A stretch of 64,000 nucleotides of DNA from Triglochin maritima. Its lineage: Eukaryota; Streptophyta; Magnoliopsida; Alismatales; Juncaginaceae. The position numbers were made by a program, and so were the translations under genes. A model generated the notes under the pieces. That model made no database searches. It was given only the letters and a program-made list of their open reading frames with translations, and was not told the DNA's origin. This document shows, piece by piece, positions 1 to 11,195 of the stretch. Positions within the stretch are counted from its first letter, which is position 1. Each line of letters starts with the position of its first letter. The stretch spans positions 17,848,743 through 17,912,742 of the forward strand of contig OY821772.1 of the NCBI GenBank assembly GCA_963682175.1. Direction: 5' to 3'.

Positions 1-39
1 CTCCCTTTGTCCTGTTCGCTGAGTTCCTTCTTCTTTCAG

Positions 40-3000
40 GAATCTTGTCTCCCCAGAGAAGGATGGGTTCTAATGCTTCTGTTGTCCTTTCACCTAAGCA
101 GCAGAGGGCTATTTTGAACTTTCCTTTCTCCTCTGATGATGATTCTGGAGGATGCCCTCCACCTGGACCTGTTGATCCTCCTACATGTAATTAATCTTTC
201 TGTGCAATTGTAAAATTTTAAGCGTTGGTTCTCTTTTATTTGAAAAATACATTGAGCATTATTTTTTTTGCAGCAGAAGGCTTTATTCGAGGAAGATCAT
301 ACAATGTAAGGATAGATGACCAGGTTTTACTCCGTTTCTCTCCAAGAAACTCTGACTCTACTTACTACTTTGGTGACATGGTTTGTCCATGCCTTTAACT
401 TGCTAGAATATTTATATGGCATATGGACTGAGCTTTGGGCTGAGGGTTTCTTATCTATCTACAACAGATTGGAGGCACACTTACATTTTTCCATGGTGAT
501 GGAGCGAGAAGATGCCTTGAGGTAGAAATTATAATCGTCTGACTAAAATGCAAAGACAATGGTGGTGAAATATTAATCTAATGGATCAAACATCTCTAGT
601 ACTTGTAAGTTGTAATATTGTTGCCTATAAATAATGTTTTGTAGGTTGGAGTTACCCTAGAGGTTTTCGAAACAATCAGTCAGCAATACGTCCACCCCTC
701 TCGGAGGAGTTCCCCTAAAATTACAAAGGTATTTTTCTCTAGATGGTTGCTGGTTTCAAGAGTTTACATCTGTCATTTAATCTTTCCTTTGTAAGATTTT
801 GCACTTCTTCTCCATGTCCATTAACATTGTAGGGATAGCCACTATTCTTCATATCATCTTTGCTTGAAACCTTTTCCCGCTTTAGATTTTCTTATATTTT
901 TGAGGTAGTTCTGTTATTTCTCAAGTGAATTTACAAAATTTGTTGATAACCATCTTTGCCTTAGTTTTTTTTAATTATCTTTCTATGAAAAAAGTTGTTA
1001 ATAGTGAGCCTTGTGTGGCATGTGTTGCTTTTAAGAGTTGACATGGGGTGGGTTTTTAATCGTAGTACTTTCTGTTGCCTTTGGTCTTTTGGGAAAGCTA
1101 TACATGCATCATTGAATCTATTACGTTGGTCACTATTAAATCCTGCTCTAGCTGTATCTCTCTCATATTTGTGAACTTGAGTCTGCTGCGTATGACATCA
1201 TTTGGTATGCTGTCTGCACTGAGTTATATAGGTTAGGTCCCATAGGCAACGGTTAGGTCCCATATGCGACCACACACATTTGTGTGCGGCGTGCGGGTGG
1301 TCGCACCGCATATGCGACCACCCGATCAGGCGACCGCCTACCTGGACGTTGGTAAGTCATACCCAATTAAGAATGTGATAACCCATATATCTAAAAACAT
1401 GTACTTATTACCCATTTCTGTAACACCAACACCCACTATTAGGAGTAGCCGGCCCACCCAACCGCTTCTACCTCTGACCAATTTCAGTCAACTCTTGCCA
1501 CATATGATGGGTGAAGATTATTGAATGAATTGTTTTTCTTAAATTTATTCGAAATTTTAACTTACTTTGTCAAAGAAACTTATGTATCAATTGCTCTACA
1601 GATAGCCCTAATCTCATAGTTACTCAGAATTTAAGATTTATTGAGGATATCCGATAAAAAAAGAGATTTATTGAGGATATATCGTCTGTTGTGACGATTT
1701 ATCTCTTCTATTTCGATATTTCTATTTTCTCATACACGTGATTACTTTTTTTTGACAAAAATGTGAAAAGTTGAAAACTCAACGCTGCCCGAGTTGGTTT
1801 GATGTCTTACTATTCAGCCAGGTCTTCGACCGTCTGATACCAACTGATCGACGTGAAATCCTTGTTGAGAGCATATATGTGGAGATAAATTTTCTGGTAG
1901 TGAATTAAATTTACTGTAAGTTGTGTATTAGAAAGCTAACTAATTGTAATAAAATAAAATGAAATCCTTGTTTTGTGGCCTTTATCAGTGCCACTCAATT
2001 GATTATTGAAGTTTTTTTATTATAGAATTGACTTACAGGATGCAAGTCATCCATCACTACGTTTAATTGTTTACTTTGTTTTCTGCAGATTTGGAGCGAT
2101 CATCATGAAGTGGTGGCAGATTTAGTACAGACAAGTTTTCTGTTCTCGATTCCTGTGGATGGGCCAATGTCTTTTTCCACACCATATTTTTCTGTGCAGT
2201 GGGCACTTCGTTTTGAATTTTTTACCACTCCAAAAAATGCTGATTTGACAAGGTACTGAAGTAAAAAATTACCTCTTCATAGAAAATTGACATTTCTTCG
2301 TAATTATATTGTAAATATTGTTGATGTTTACCTTTTGTGCCCCTACATGCTTCAATCTCACACAGCGATATGTTGTTTACAACTTTCTGCCTTTACATGC
2401 ACGGTATTAGACAGCGATGTCATATGTTTCTCATTTCACTAAATGCGTGTGACAGTATGCATTGAAAGAAAGTTTTTCTGATGATTTTGAGGGTGGGGTG
2501 GAGTAGCGTGTATTGAATTATTTAAAGGAATTACAATTATCTGAAGAAGGTATTTGCTGCCACTTGCTATTAATAACAACCAGGATAAAATGGAAAGTTG
2601 TAAGTTAAGTTGCATTATCATTAACCACCGTTTGTCATGTAAATTTGGGTCTTCACTCCTGAATCCCGAGTAACCAGTTTTTCATAGTCCTCAAGATACA
2701 TGAAATAAGTACAAATTACAGTATTGACAATAAAAATTTGCCAAGACATGGAAGAGCACAATCTGCAGGGTATTTGGTATCGACATATTTGGCACTGCAG
2801 GATTGACATTTTGAATTTCAAATATCCACAATAAGTTAGTGGTTAGCATTTGGTAATACAACATTCATGGATCTTTGAACACCAAAATAGTTTAGAAGAG
2901 ATGAGCCATTCTCTTCGCCTTAACATAAAGGGCTTTCTTTTCGTGCATGCTACTCAAATTAACTTGTTGTCAATTCTGCCATCAGTTTTTGATTGTTGTT

Positions 3001-4090
3001 CTACTATAGTTACAAAGATTTATCCTACAAACATTATGAAATCTAAGTTGTGGTAGTGTTGTTAAGTGTGAGACTCAATTTTGTACGTTGCAAAAGTTGA
3101 ATTTATCTTTATTGCTGGTTTCTTCCCTTCAATATGGTACTATTTATTCTTTTCAACAGCATTTTGACCATTATATTTTCATAAGCAGTGTTTTATTGTC
3201 TTTTTTTATTCATTTGTTACAACCTACTTGTTTCCAGTTGGCCAAAGTAGCGCTGAAAACGTTGTTAAGGATGGTTACTAACTGCATATTGGAGAAAAGA
3301 CAATAAACGAAAATTCAACTTGTTGGACAAAAAAAATTGAAACCCACCATAATAATGTAGCAGCATAAATTACAAATTTCATGACCATAATAACATAAAT
3401 TACAAGTTTTGTAATGAGAGAGAACTAAATAGTAAAAAAGTGATGGCAAAATTGACAATTATATACACAAAGTGAAAAACCCTAAACATAAAGCTTGTAT
3501 CCTCAGAGTCATATTGAAAGGGAGTTCCTGATGATCTGTTAATAGATTCATCAGCAGTATGTTGATGTGATTATTTGGGAGCTTCCATTGAATAGTAGAT
3601 GATGTGATTAATTCACTATTATCAAAATAAATATTTGGGAGCTCCGAAATATTTGAGAGCTCCGAAATGGCGAAATATTTGAGAATATTCAATGGGAGCT
3701 CCAAATGGACGGTAATAAGAGGGTAAAATTAAGGGGAGTTTGTATTGTAAAACAAGTTTTGACTCATTTCCTGTAAATATTAATTTGACATTATAATCTG
3801 CAAGTATTGACTCAATTCCTATAAATATCAGCTCGTATATGTAAACTGTGCAGATTGGATACTATTTTTGTGTGCTGAGTTTTTCTAAATTGGATGAGTT
3901 AAAGATGTCTGAGGTTACTTCTATACAACATTCACATTTTCTGTTTTGAAAAATCAGGTATGAGCATCCTCTCCTTGCCGAGGGAAGAGAAAAAGGGGAT
4001 TGGGTTCTTCCAATTAGTGTGAGTGCACCCCCACCACGCAATCTACTGCGCAGGCAAAAAATGAAGCAATGTTTTCTCTTGGAAGTTTGA
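40..4090 (+). CDS. Rgp1-like Rab6-GEF subunit, 5'-truncated, six exons
   Basis: This is the C-terminal part (about 229 residues) of a protein I read as an Rgp1 homologue. In yeast and animals Rgp1 pairs with Ric1 as the guanine nucleotide exchange factor for Ypt6/Rab6 at the Golgi. Exons that join in frame with GT-AG borders are 40-186, 274-380, 468-521, 645-728, 2089-2252 and 3958-4090, with TGA at 4088-4090. A strong acceptor (TTCTTTCAG, ending at 39) makes 40 the likely exon start; earlier exons lie outside the window. Family-like stretches are IRGRSYNVRIDD, YFGDMIGGTLTF and YFSVQWALRFEFFTTP. The last exon ends in a short basic tail. Two long introns (729-2088 and 2253-3957) hold no coding sequence. 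I saw no frameshift or internal stop, so it may be functional. Family assignment is from remembered motifs. Confidence 0.75.
1240..1350. repeat. GC-rich inverted and direct repeats in Rgp1 intron
   Basis: Within the AT-rich fourth visible intron sits a GC-rich island. GGTTAGGTCCCAT occurs twice (about 1231-1262), and GGTGGTCGCA (1296-1305) pairs perfectly with TGCGACCACC (1313-1322). It looks like a remnant of a small transposon; no TSD was recognised. Confidence 0.45.
1634..1680. repeat. 17-bp direct repeat in intron
   Basis: AGATTTATTGAGGATAT occurs at 1634-1650 and again at 1664-1680, a 30-bp spacing. Simple local duplication inside the Rgp1 intron. Confidence 0.6.
3575..3705. repeat. GGGAGCTCC microrepeats in last Rgp1 intron
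   Basis: Four or so variants of ATTTGGGAGCTCC, with GGAGCTCC itself a palindrome, lie between 3575 and 3705. No coding capacity and no clear transposon ends. Confidence 0.4.
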
Positions 4091-5145
4091 GCGTACAAAG
4101 TTGAAAGTCAGGAAACATCCTTCTGCATGTTTTATGATGGCCCGTCTTGAATATATTCACCACACTTCATCTAGCAACATTCAGAAGCTTTGCGTGTGAT
4201 TCATTCCTTTCGGCCTGTTGTGGTAAATGCCAGATCCTTTCCTTTGTGGTCATGGACGACAAACATAACCCAACGCAAGTCCTAATCCCACTCCGACTTC
4301 GTACGGACATTTCTTATGTGGTTAGAGGTGATACACATGAAGTCGTAAATAATGGATGTCGGTTTTAACAATTTGGGTGTTTAGGAACTTTCTATTGCGC
4401 AGAAACAATTTTTTATGCCTTTGTAGCTGAGTTCATGATAGGTAGTTATTATTTTGTTGGACCAAGAATATGCTGCTGGCTTAAAAATCATGCTATTTCT
4501 TTGAACTTGTCCATTCCTCTATGATTCTACAGTATGCACTGGTGCATAAAGGGTAGCCCTTTTCTTTGATATGTATTCGAAATTGATGTTTTCCCTCTTT
4601 ATTTTATATCTTTTCAAAACTTACAGTGGAGTTCTATCTCGTGTATGAGATTGTTAGGTTATGGGCAAGAGGCTGATGCACTATAATTGAAACATACCTG
4701 TCTGATCATTCTCCTGTTCTTTTTAGAAATTGCAGACTTCCATCTACATATCTTGCCTGGTTTAACAAGCAATGACCACTGTCAATCTCATAATTTTACG
4801 CCCATATGAATATGATCATGTTTCTTAATTTCTTTATTTTGCAATAAGACATTAGTATAGTTTGCTGTCCCGACTAAGATTAGGGTCCTCTTCAATTGTT
4901 ATAGAATAGGAGACGTCCAAATACCCTTACGTAAAGCTTAGATTGGACCATAGAACAAAGCTACGGAAAGCATTTATCTTCGTTCAAGTTCTTGGTATTA
5001 CCCTTACCTTTTGCCTTTCTTAATAGGAGTGTGATTGAGCTGAGTTCGAGCAAGTAGGGTTTAATTGTGCTCAGAAGCGGAAAATCTGCTGTTAGACCAA
5101 TTTTGCACTAGAAGCGGTCGATCCAAAGTTCTCCACCGCTTGACC
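4091..5145. other. 3' flank of Rgp1 gene, no gene seen
   Basis: The start of this stretch is probably the 3' UTR of the Rgp1 gene. The short open frames in it have no recognisable domain or coding-like conservation. I see nothing else I can support. Confidence 0.5.
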
Positions 5146-5413
5146 GGTTTGGGTAGTTATGCACACATAGGTTTTTCGTGTTTTTGTGGAATGCAGGTTC
5201 AATTTATGTGTCGATTGGATGTGTATTTGTTGATTGGTTTGGGCAATTATGCACACATTGGTTTTTCGTGTTTTTGTCAAATGCAGGTTCAATTTATGTG
5301 TCGATTGGATGTGTATTTGTTCATCGGTTTGGGCAATTATGCACACATTGGTTTTTCGTGTTTTTGTCAAATGCAGATTCGATCTATGTGTCGATTGTTT
5401 ATGTATTTGTGGG
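5146..5413. repeat. 90-bp tandem repeat, about three copies
   Basis: Units begin at 5146, 5236 and 5326 with GGTTTGGG(T/C)A(G/A)TTATGCACACAT; the period is exactly 90 bp and later units differ by a few bases. Because 90 is a multiple of three, open frames cross it on both strands; that is a by-product of the period and not evidence of a protein. Confidence 0.85.
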
Positions 5414-6291
5414 AAATAATCTTAGAGATGTGTGGAGGATCCCAACACCAATTCGCTAAAGTTCACGTAAGTTTCTTGAGGACTCAAACAAAGATAATTA
5501 ACATGTGTTCAATGAAGCTTTGTTGCACATCTTGAGTCATTTTGTTTTTCTTGAGCTCTCTTTTGCACTGCTCTTTTGTTGATTTTCCTGGTCAACACCC
5601 AATAGAATTTGCACATATATCCACAATATAATGTGTGCGCAATGCATGCAATTACGGGTGTCAATGAATGTTTGAAATTCGAAAATTTGTTCGCGTATGG
5701 TTTGAGAAATATTCGGTCCGAACAATATCTGATCCGAATAATATTCGATTCGTGTAATATTCGGGACATCCGAATGCAAATATGAATATTGATACATCCG
5801 ATCCGAATAACATCCGATCCGAGATTGAATATCTGTATTATAAGATCTATATCTATATTTGTATCATATACTTATGCAATACATTATTATACTTAGAAGT
5901 ATTCATATTTCAACATTGTGTGATTATATTTTGAATATATAATTTAAATTTATTTATTCAAATAAAAATACAGCGTCTAATCTAACCAAAGCACAAAGAA
6001 CGATATAACTACCTGAGGTTTATGTTTGTGTTTGAAGAATACAAAGATGATCTTATATCACTAATCACTAACTATTCTAAAAGAGAAGGTTTGGTTTTGA
6101 GGTGCTTTTCGTCGACAAGTTCACAAATTTGCATCTACACTCTCTGAAAGTTCATTTTCCACACTTGCACCGAGATAATGTTGAACCAGAAGACGGCTCG
6201 CTTCCTAATTCACCTGGTTAGCTCCACCGATGTGTATCCCCCCTCCTTTCTCATGCGTGTCTGCTTCATGTACATCCACTGCTCCTCTTGA
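5414..6291. other. Non-coding, with degenerate CCGAATA-type repeats
   Basis: At about 5653-5840 the sequence starts ACGGGTGTCAATG and carries repeated variants of GATCCGAATAATATCCGA. This is the usual look of the ends of non-autonomous hAT elements of plants, but no matching 3' end or TSD was found. The rest is AT-rich with no gene. Confidence 0.35.
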
Positions 6292-6410
6292 AGGCACGTG
6301 GAAGAAATGTTTAAATTGATCCCAGACATGTTGGAAAAAGTTAATATTGAATCCATTAGGACCCGTAGCTTTGCATGGGGAAGAAGCTGAAAGAGTGTCT
6401 TGTAATGTAG
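6292..6410 (-). pseudogene. LINE reverse transcriptase fragment
   Basis: Read on the minus strand, about 40 residues carry the start of an L1-type plant LINE reverse transcriptase: KATGPNGFNINFFQHVWDQF, which matches the family pattern K-A-P-G-P-D-G-F-N followed by F-x-x-x-W. The D of the usual PDG is N here. The similarity stops abruptly at both ends, so this is a dead fragment. The assignment rests on this single motif. Confidence 0.6.
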
Positions 6411-6487
6411 TCCTGCGATTAGTGGTGTTAACTTGGTGCCTTCATGGTAGTCATGAGATATCTTGGGCCATGAGAACTTATTTTGGA

Positions 6488-6886
6488 AAATTTTGAATTA
6501 GTAACCGTTGTATGATGTGACATGCAACGCATTTATTTGTTTCGATTAGTCACGGTGTATTTGGGTGCCGGGTTCTCATTAGTATGTAAGACGGTTCCAC
6601 GGATAAGCTATTCTTTTATTGAAAGGTTCAATGGATCATGGATTCATGGCTACAAGAAAGTATTAATTAGATTTTTTTTTGAATTAGTAACGGTTGTAAG
6701 ATATACACATGAAACTTGGTTTGTTGTTTAAATTAGTCTCCATTTATTTGGGTGTTTGATTCTCATTAGTAATGTACATAATACATTTCCACGAATTGAG
6801 GTACTTTTTATTAAAAGCTTTTGAATTCGGGTTTATTTGTTTCTCCACTTAAAATCACAGGTTCAAGTACTATTTATTTATATAAC
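6488..6886. repeat. Diverged direct repeat, about 187-bp spacing
   Basis: TTGAATTAGTAAC(C/G)GTTGTA appears near 6491 and near 6679, each followed by similar text (CATTTATTTG, TTGGGTG, TTCTCATTAGTA, TTCCACG). An old tandem duplication without coding content; it ends next to the solo LTR at 6887. Confidence 0.6.
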
Positions 6887-7314
6887 TGTAACATCTCCGA
6901 ACAACGGAAAATTTAAACTTTTAAAATCAAAGGAAATACAAGGATAAAACCATCAAGAGTAGGGACATTACTCGAAAAATACCCAAATATATCTGGTGCA
7001 CCATATTACATAAAAAGTTTGTCAAAAGAGTGATTACATCAGAATCTGAAATACATAATACACGTAATCACGACGACCTAAAATAGGCAGACAACAAGAT
7101 CCAGTCCCAAAGTGCAATCTCCCTCGGTCACCACCCGCTGGAACCTAACGGGGTCCTGAAAATAAACATAACAACAATGCCTGAGTTTCCATAAGGAAAC
7201 CCCGTATGACAAGCTCACCTATATGCCCTATCATACTAGTATAGCATGACATGAATATAAAGAAGTAAACAACATTCCCACAAGGGCAAAACCGGACATC
7301 CGTCCTGCAATCGT

Positions 7315-7545
7315 TCTCGCTGCCACACAGGCCCCACGGTCTACAATCGCCACCGCTGCCAAACAGGTCCAACGGTCCGCAACATCGCCGTCACCACACA
7401 GGCCGTACGGTCCACAACAACGCCGCCGCCACACAGGACGCACGGTCCACCACATCGTCGCCGCAACACAGACCTCGCACGATCCTCCCTGCCGCCACAC
7501 AGGCCGCACAGGGGCCCTCCTGCCGCCACACAGGTCGCATGGGCC
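7315..7545. repeat. CCGCCACACAGGCCGCACGG microrepeats in LTR-C
   Basis: Some seven imperfect copies, 30-45 bp apart, of a unit like CCGCCACACAGGCCGCACGG. Further copies lie at 7797-7870. They create Cys-rich antisense open frames that are not genes. The 41101 copy of the LTR has fewer units (41467-41530 and 41815-41860), so the array varies in length. Confidence 0.7.
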
Positions 7546-8679
7546 GAACATCGGGTCTAGCGGACAGTACACAACACATCCCCACACGCGACTACACAAG
7601 CCAAGGGATCGGTGAGGAGGCGTTCACACTTCCGCGCATGTAGAATCAGATCTGAAAACATCGTGGTCCACCACCACACCAACAGAGCCGTCACTCAGGT
7701 CGGTCCATCACCGACACCACACAGACCGCACGGTATCTCACTCGATAGGTTCCCAATCGAGTTACTTGCCGAAAATCATCATCGGTAGTCCATCGCCGCA
7801 ACCACACAGGCCACGCGCGATCCTCCCTGCCGCCACACAGGCTGCACAGAGGCCCTCCCGCCGCCACACGGGCTCGAGCAATCACTGCCTATCAAGGCCA
7901 GTCGAACATATCCGCCACACAAAGGGCCAGACAATCGACAGATCTGAACCGAAGTCCGCAAGGTCAATTAACTCCACGTGCTGACACCAACTCCGCCGCT
8001 ATAAAAGCAGGGCAGCGTTCTCCGTAGCCCTCCAGGCCGGTAGTCACTTCACCCAATGACAGTTGCGTGCTCGCTGAAGCAATGTGACCCGCAATCCCTC
8101 AGGCTGCTACTCTAACACGAGAAACAATGAACAAACTACGTCACCCTCTATAATGCAGAGACGACACGTCCGAAGTATCCACACTCTTCCACACGGTGGT
8201 CCCTGGGCAAGCACGCACAACGTACCCACCGTCACCTCCCGACTCACTATCCAAGCGAGGACACGGGTTTCCGTGGACAGAGTTGACACTTCACTAGGAC
8301 TAGGATTCTGTTATGGACTCAAACGGTCGACCAGAAAAGGTATACCGGTCGACCGCTTCCGCCAAGGAATCGGTCGACCGAATGCCTACAACGGTCGAAC
8401 TCTGTGCTCAAAACTAAATCCCCAACGGTCGAACAAAGGTCTAAAACCGATCGACCGAACGTGGTCAAAATCCGGAGTCTGGTCAAAATCACACAAGTCT
8501 ATTCGGTCGACCGACTCAGGGGTCCCGGTCGACCGAAAACTACCAGGGGCATCCTAGCGTTCTAGGTCATCTACCTGTCGAACAAGACACAACTATCGGT
8601 CAAACAACATACAATAAACTTAAGCTCACTTAAGTTCCGGTCGCACAAAAGGTCTAGGACGGTCGACCGTTTGGATGGT

Positions 8680-9879
8680 TGATGCATTGCATACATTGCA
8701 TTATATGTCTTTCATTTAGATTACTTTTATATCAATAAATGCTACTAAGGTATGTGTTTAGTCGTATTTACAGAATACAGGGACCTGAATGCAAATTACC
8801 CACATTCCGAGCATAAACGTGTGCAAAAGATTCATTTCTATCATAAAGACCGAATTCAAGTTTATCGGGTTTCAATTGGAAATGCATCCAAGCATAAAAG
8901 CATTCAAGACCTAATTACGAAAAGAACAAGGACTTAAGCACAAAAGTAGCCGGGGACTTAATTGCAAAAAGTCAAGGACCTAATTGCAAATCAAGAATAG
9001 CTTTTATTATTATGGAGAAAATATAAAGAAAAATCAATGTGGATCTCCAAATATATGAAGAAATTAATTCGGATCTCCAAAGATATGCAAGAATCAATCC
9101 AGACGCGCAAATGACATTGAAATCATACCATAAACACACAGGAAAAATCCGGGTCGATTCGGAGCCAAAAAGGTGGCGATTCCGCCGCACCTCAAGAGCA
9201 AATTGCGGCGAATCCGCCGCACCAAATTAGAGCAATGCTCTAAAAATTTTACCGGTTGCGTGTTGACGCGTGTACTTTCTTATTTCATGCTTAGGTCCCT
9301 TGTATCGGCTATAAATAGCCCCGAGAACGATGTTGTGAGGAGTTCTTCCTTTTGTTCCATAATTTAGCAATAAAATTCTGTTTCTTTTATTTTATGTTTT
9401 TAATTTTCTTTTCTTAGTTTCTCTAGGACCCCTTCTCCCTCCCTCCATCTATGAGTTTCTAACTCTTTCCAAAGGGTGGGGGTGACGGATTTAGGGTGAT
9501 GAGAAGAGAAGATGTTATTATTTTAATTTTGTATTAGTATGTTTTGATTACTTGAGTTTATGTTAAATCATTTATCATGTAATGCTTTATAACTAATATG
9601 ATTTATTATAAGTTTCAGAATTCTCTAATCTAAACCCGATATCTAAACCTCCACCCAACGGAATTCACCATCTTTGTTCTTGTTTTAGTTTTATTTGTTC
9701 ATGTTTCTTGCTTTAAATAATTAAAACCCAAAAATCTCAAAATCAACCTTATTATTTTTTCTCTCTCTCTCTAATCGAAAATCCAAAAATAACAATATCT
9801 CTCCCTCCTTGTGTTCGACCCGTATTTGCCACGTCTCCATTGACGCCGTGCACTTGCGGTATAAATTTAATTCTCATCA
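8680..9879 (+). repeat. Element A 5' LTR (1200 bp)
   Basis: Begins TGATGCATTG, ends TTCTCATCA. TATA box TATAAATAG at 9310-9318 and AATAAA at 9369-9374 mark the likely U3-R region. GC-rich palindromes at 9173-9190 and 9204-9221 lie upstream of the TATA box. The U5 end carries CGACCCGTATTTGCCAC (9816-9832). Confidence 0.95.
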
Positions 9880-9885
9880 AGTTTT

Positions 9886-9903
9886 TGGCGCCGTTGCCGG
9901 GGA
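9886..9903 (+). promoter_or_regulatory. Element A primer-binding site
   Basis: TGGCGCCGTTGCCGGGGA lies six bases after the 5' LTR. This is the PBS type of Athila elements, usually assigned to tRNA-Asp. Confidence 0.85.
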
Positions 9904-11195
9904 GGCGACGCAGATTTTGTGTTTTTTGTGTTTTCGATTTTATCCTGTCTACCTTGTGCGCGATCTAAGTATTTGAATTTGTGTAGCAGGAGACAACAGA
10001 GCGCGCGGCGAAATCCGGGAGCGTTCTGAGACACTTGGGCGGCGGAATCGCCGCATCTACAAGGTAACTTGCGGCGGAATCGCCGCACCAGTGTGGGTTC
10101 TGGTCTTCAAATTTCTGGGGCGTCGTCAACATCTCTGGGTGGTCGCATTGAGCTACTGGAATCTCCGAGAGCGGGCGGCGAACCCGACTGAGCATTGCGG
10201 AGGTAACTTTTCTTGCTTTTCTCGTAAAATCTGACTAGTTGAAAAGTTTCCTTTCGTAGAATTGCACGTGTTAGGGTTACAATTCCATAATTGGCAATAA
10301 TTCAACTCTGACCTAAAATTGACAAAATTAGAAAGACCTTAGTGCATGCATCATATAATGTTTTGCTTGCATTATTCTTGCTAAATTCTTGCAAATTAAT
10401 ACTTGTTGAAGATTGCTGGAGGCAAGGTACGTATCGAGGTTTTTATCGATTGCATTAGAGCATATAATTTAGTTGCATACAACCTTGCAATTGCCCCCAT
10501 TAAAAGGACCATTGTTTGACTATCTTTGCTAGATTTAAGTTAAACTATCTTAAGGGCAACTCCGTAGGAAAAGATACGGTGGGGAATTCATCACCCTCCC
10601 GTAGCCCACAAACCACAATCCTGAAGTGTCGCCTAAGCCTCAAATTTAAAATCAATTAGACATTGGCCCCTAAGGACTCGGACTCAATTAAGGAGGAGAT
10701 TGGTTTGACTTGCTATGACCTGAAGCTAATTGAATTCAATTTGGTGTCTAGAAAGTGTTTTTGTGTCGACGAAAGTCTTCCAAGCGACGTGGTTGTCTAA
10801 TTGGCACCGACTCTGTCGGAAGCGCCCCCACTAGCTATACACTAACTGGCCAACTTGGTTGATTGGTGAGGGAGGTGAATCAAGCAAATCAATTCGACTC
10901 AACCAGTTAGGAGTCGTCTAGATCTAAGTGACACTAGGTCTAGGATTGTTTTGACCGTGCTTGTTCAGGAAATTTCTGACCAACCCTAATTTTTATCCTT
11001 TAGAGTTAAGTTTCCCTTCTCGTCTGAGTCTTCTTTCCCTTCCCATCCCTACCTTTCTATTGTTTGTTTCTTTTAAAAAAAATAAAAAAAATAAAAATTT
11101 TTTTTTTTTTAAAATTCAAAAAAAATTCAAAAAAAAAAAACGAAAAAAAAGAGTAATTAATTCTTGAAATTAAATTTGGAATTTAAATTTCGAAT
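9904..11195 (+). other. Element A 5' leader with twin palindromes
   Basis: About 1.3 kb of leader before gag. It holds two dyads, GCGGCGGAATCGCCGC (10039-10054) and TGCGGCGGAATCGCCGCA (10070-10087), related to those in U3. A block at about 10560-10720 (CATCACCCT..., AGACATTGGCCC) is also seen in the family-B leader (50300-50410), so it is conserved non-coding sequence. A low-complexity A/T tract lies at 11068-11160. Confidence 0.7.

Noticed and set aside
2439..3306. Several 60-70-aa frames
   Set aside because: They lie in the last long intron of the Rgp1-like gene, between exons that join in frame.
5065..5535. 156-aa open frame across the 90-bp repeat
   Set aside because: The frame is kept open by the codon-multiple repeat period; overlapping frames on both strands are also open and no domain is seen.
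7231..7599. Cys-rich 122-aa minus-strand frame
   Set aside because: Produced by the CCGCCACACAGG microrepeats of the family-C LTR; it shifts between frames and has no relatives I recognise.
8084..8557. 157-aa plus-strand frame in LTR-C
   Set aside because: Lies wholly inside the LTR next to the TATA box and is made of GGTCGACCG-rich sequence; not a credible protein.
8752..9367. Small frames in the element A LTR, repeated exactly at 14974-15589
   Set aside because: They are identical in both LTRs because the LTRs are identical; no conserved domain.
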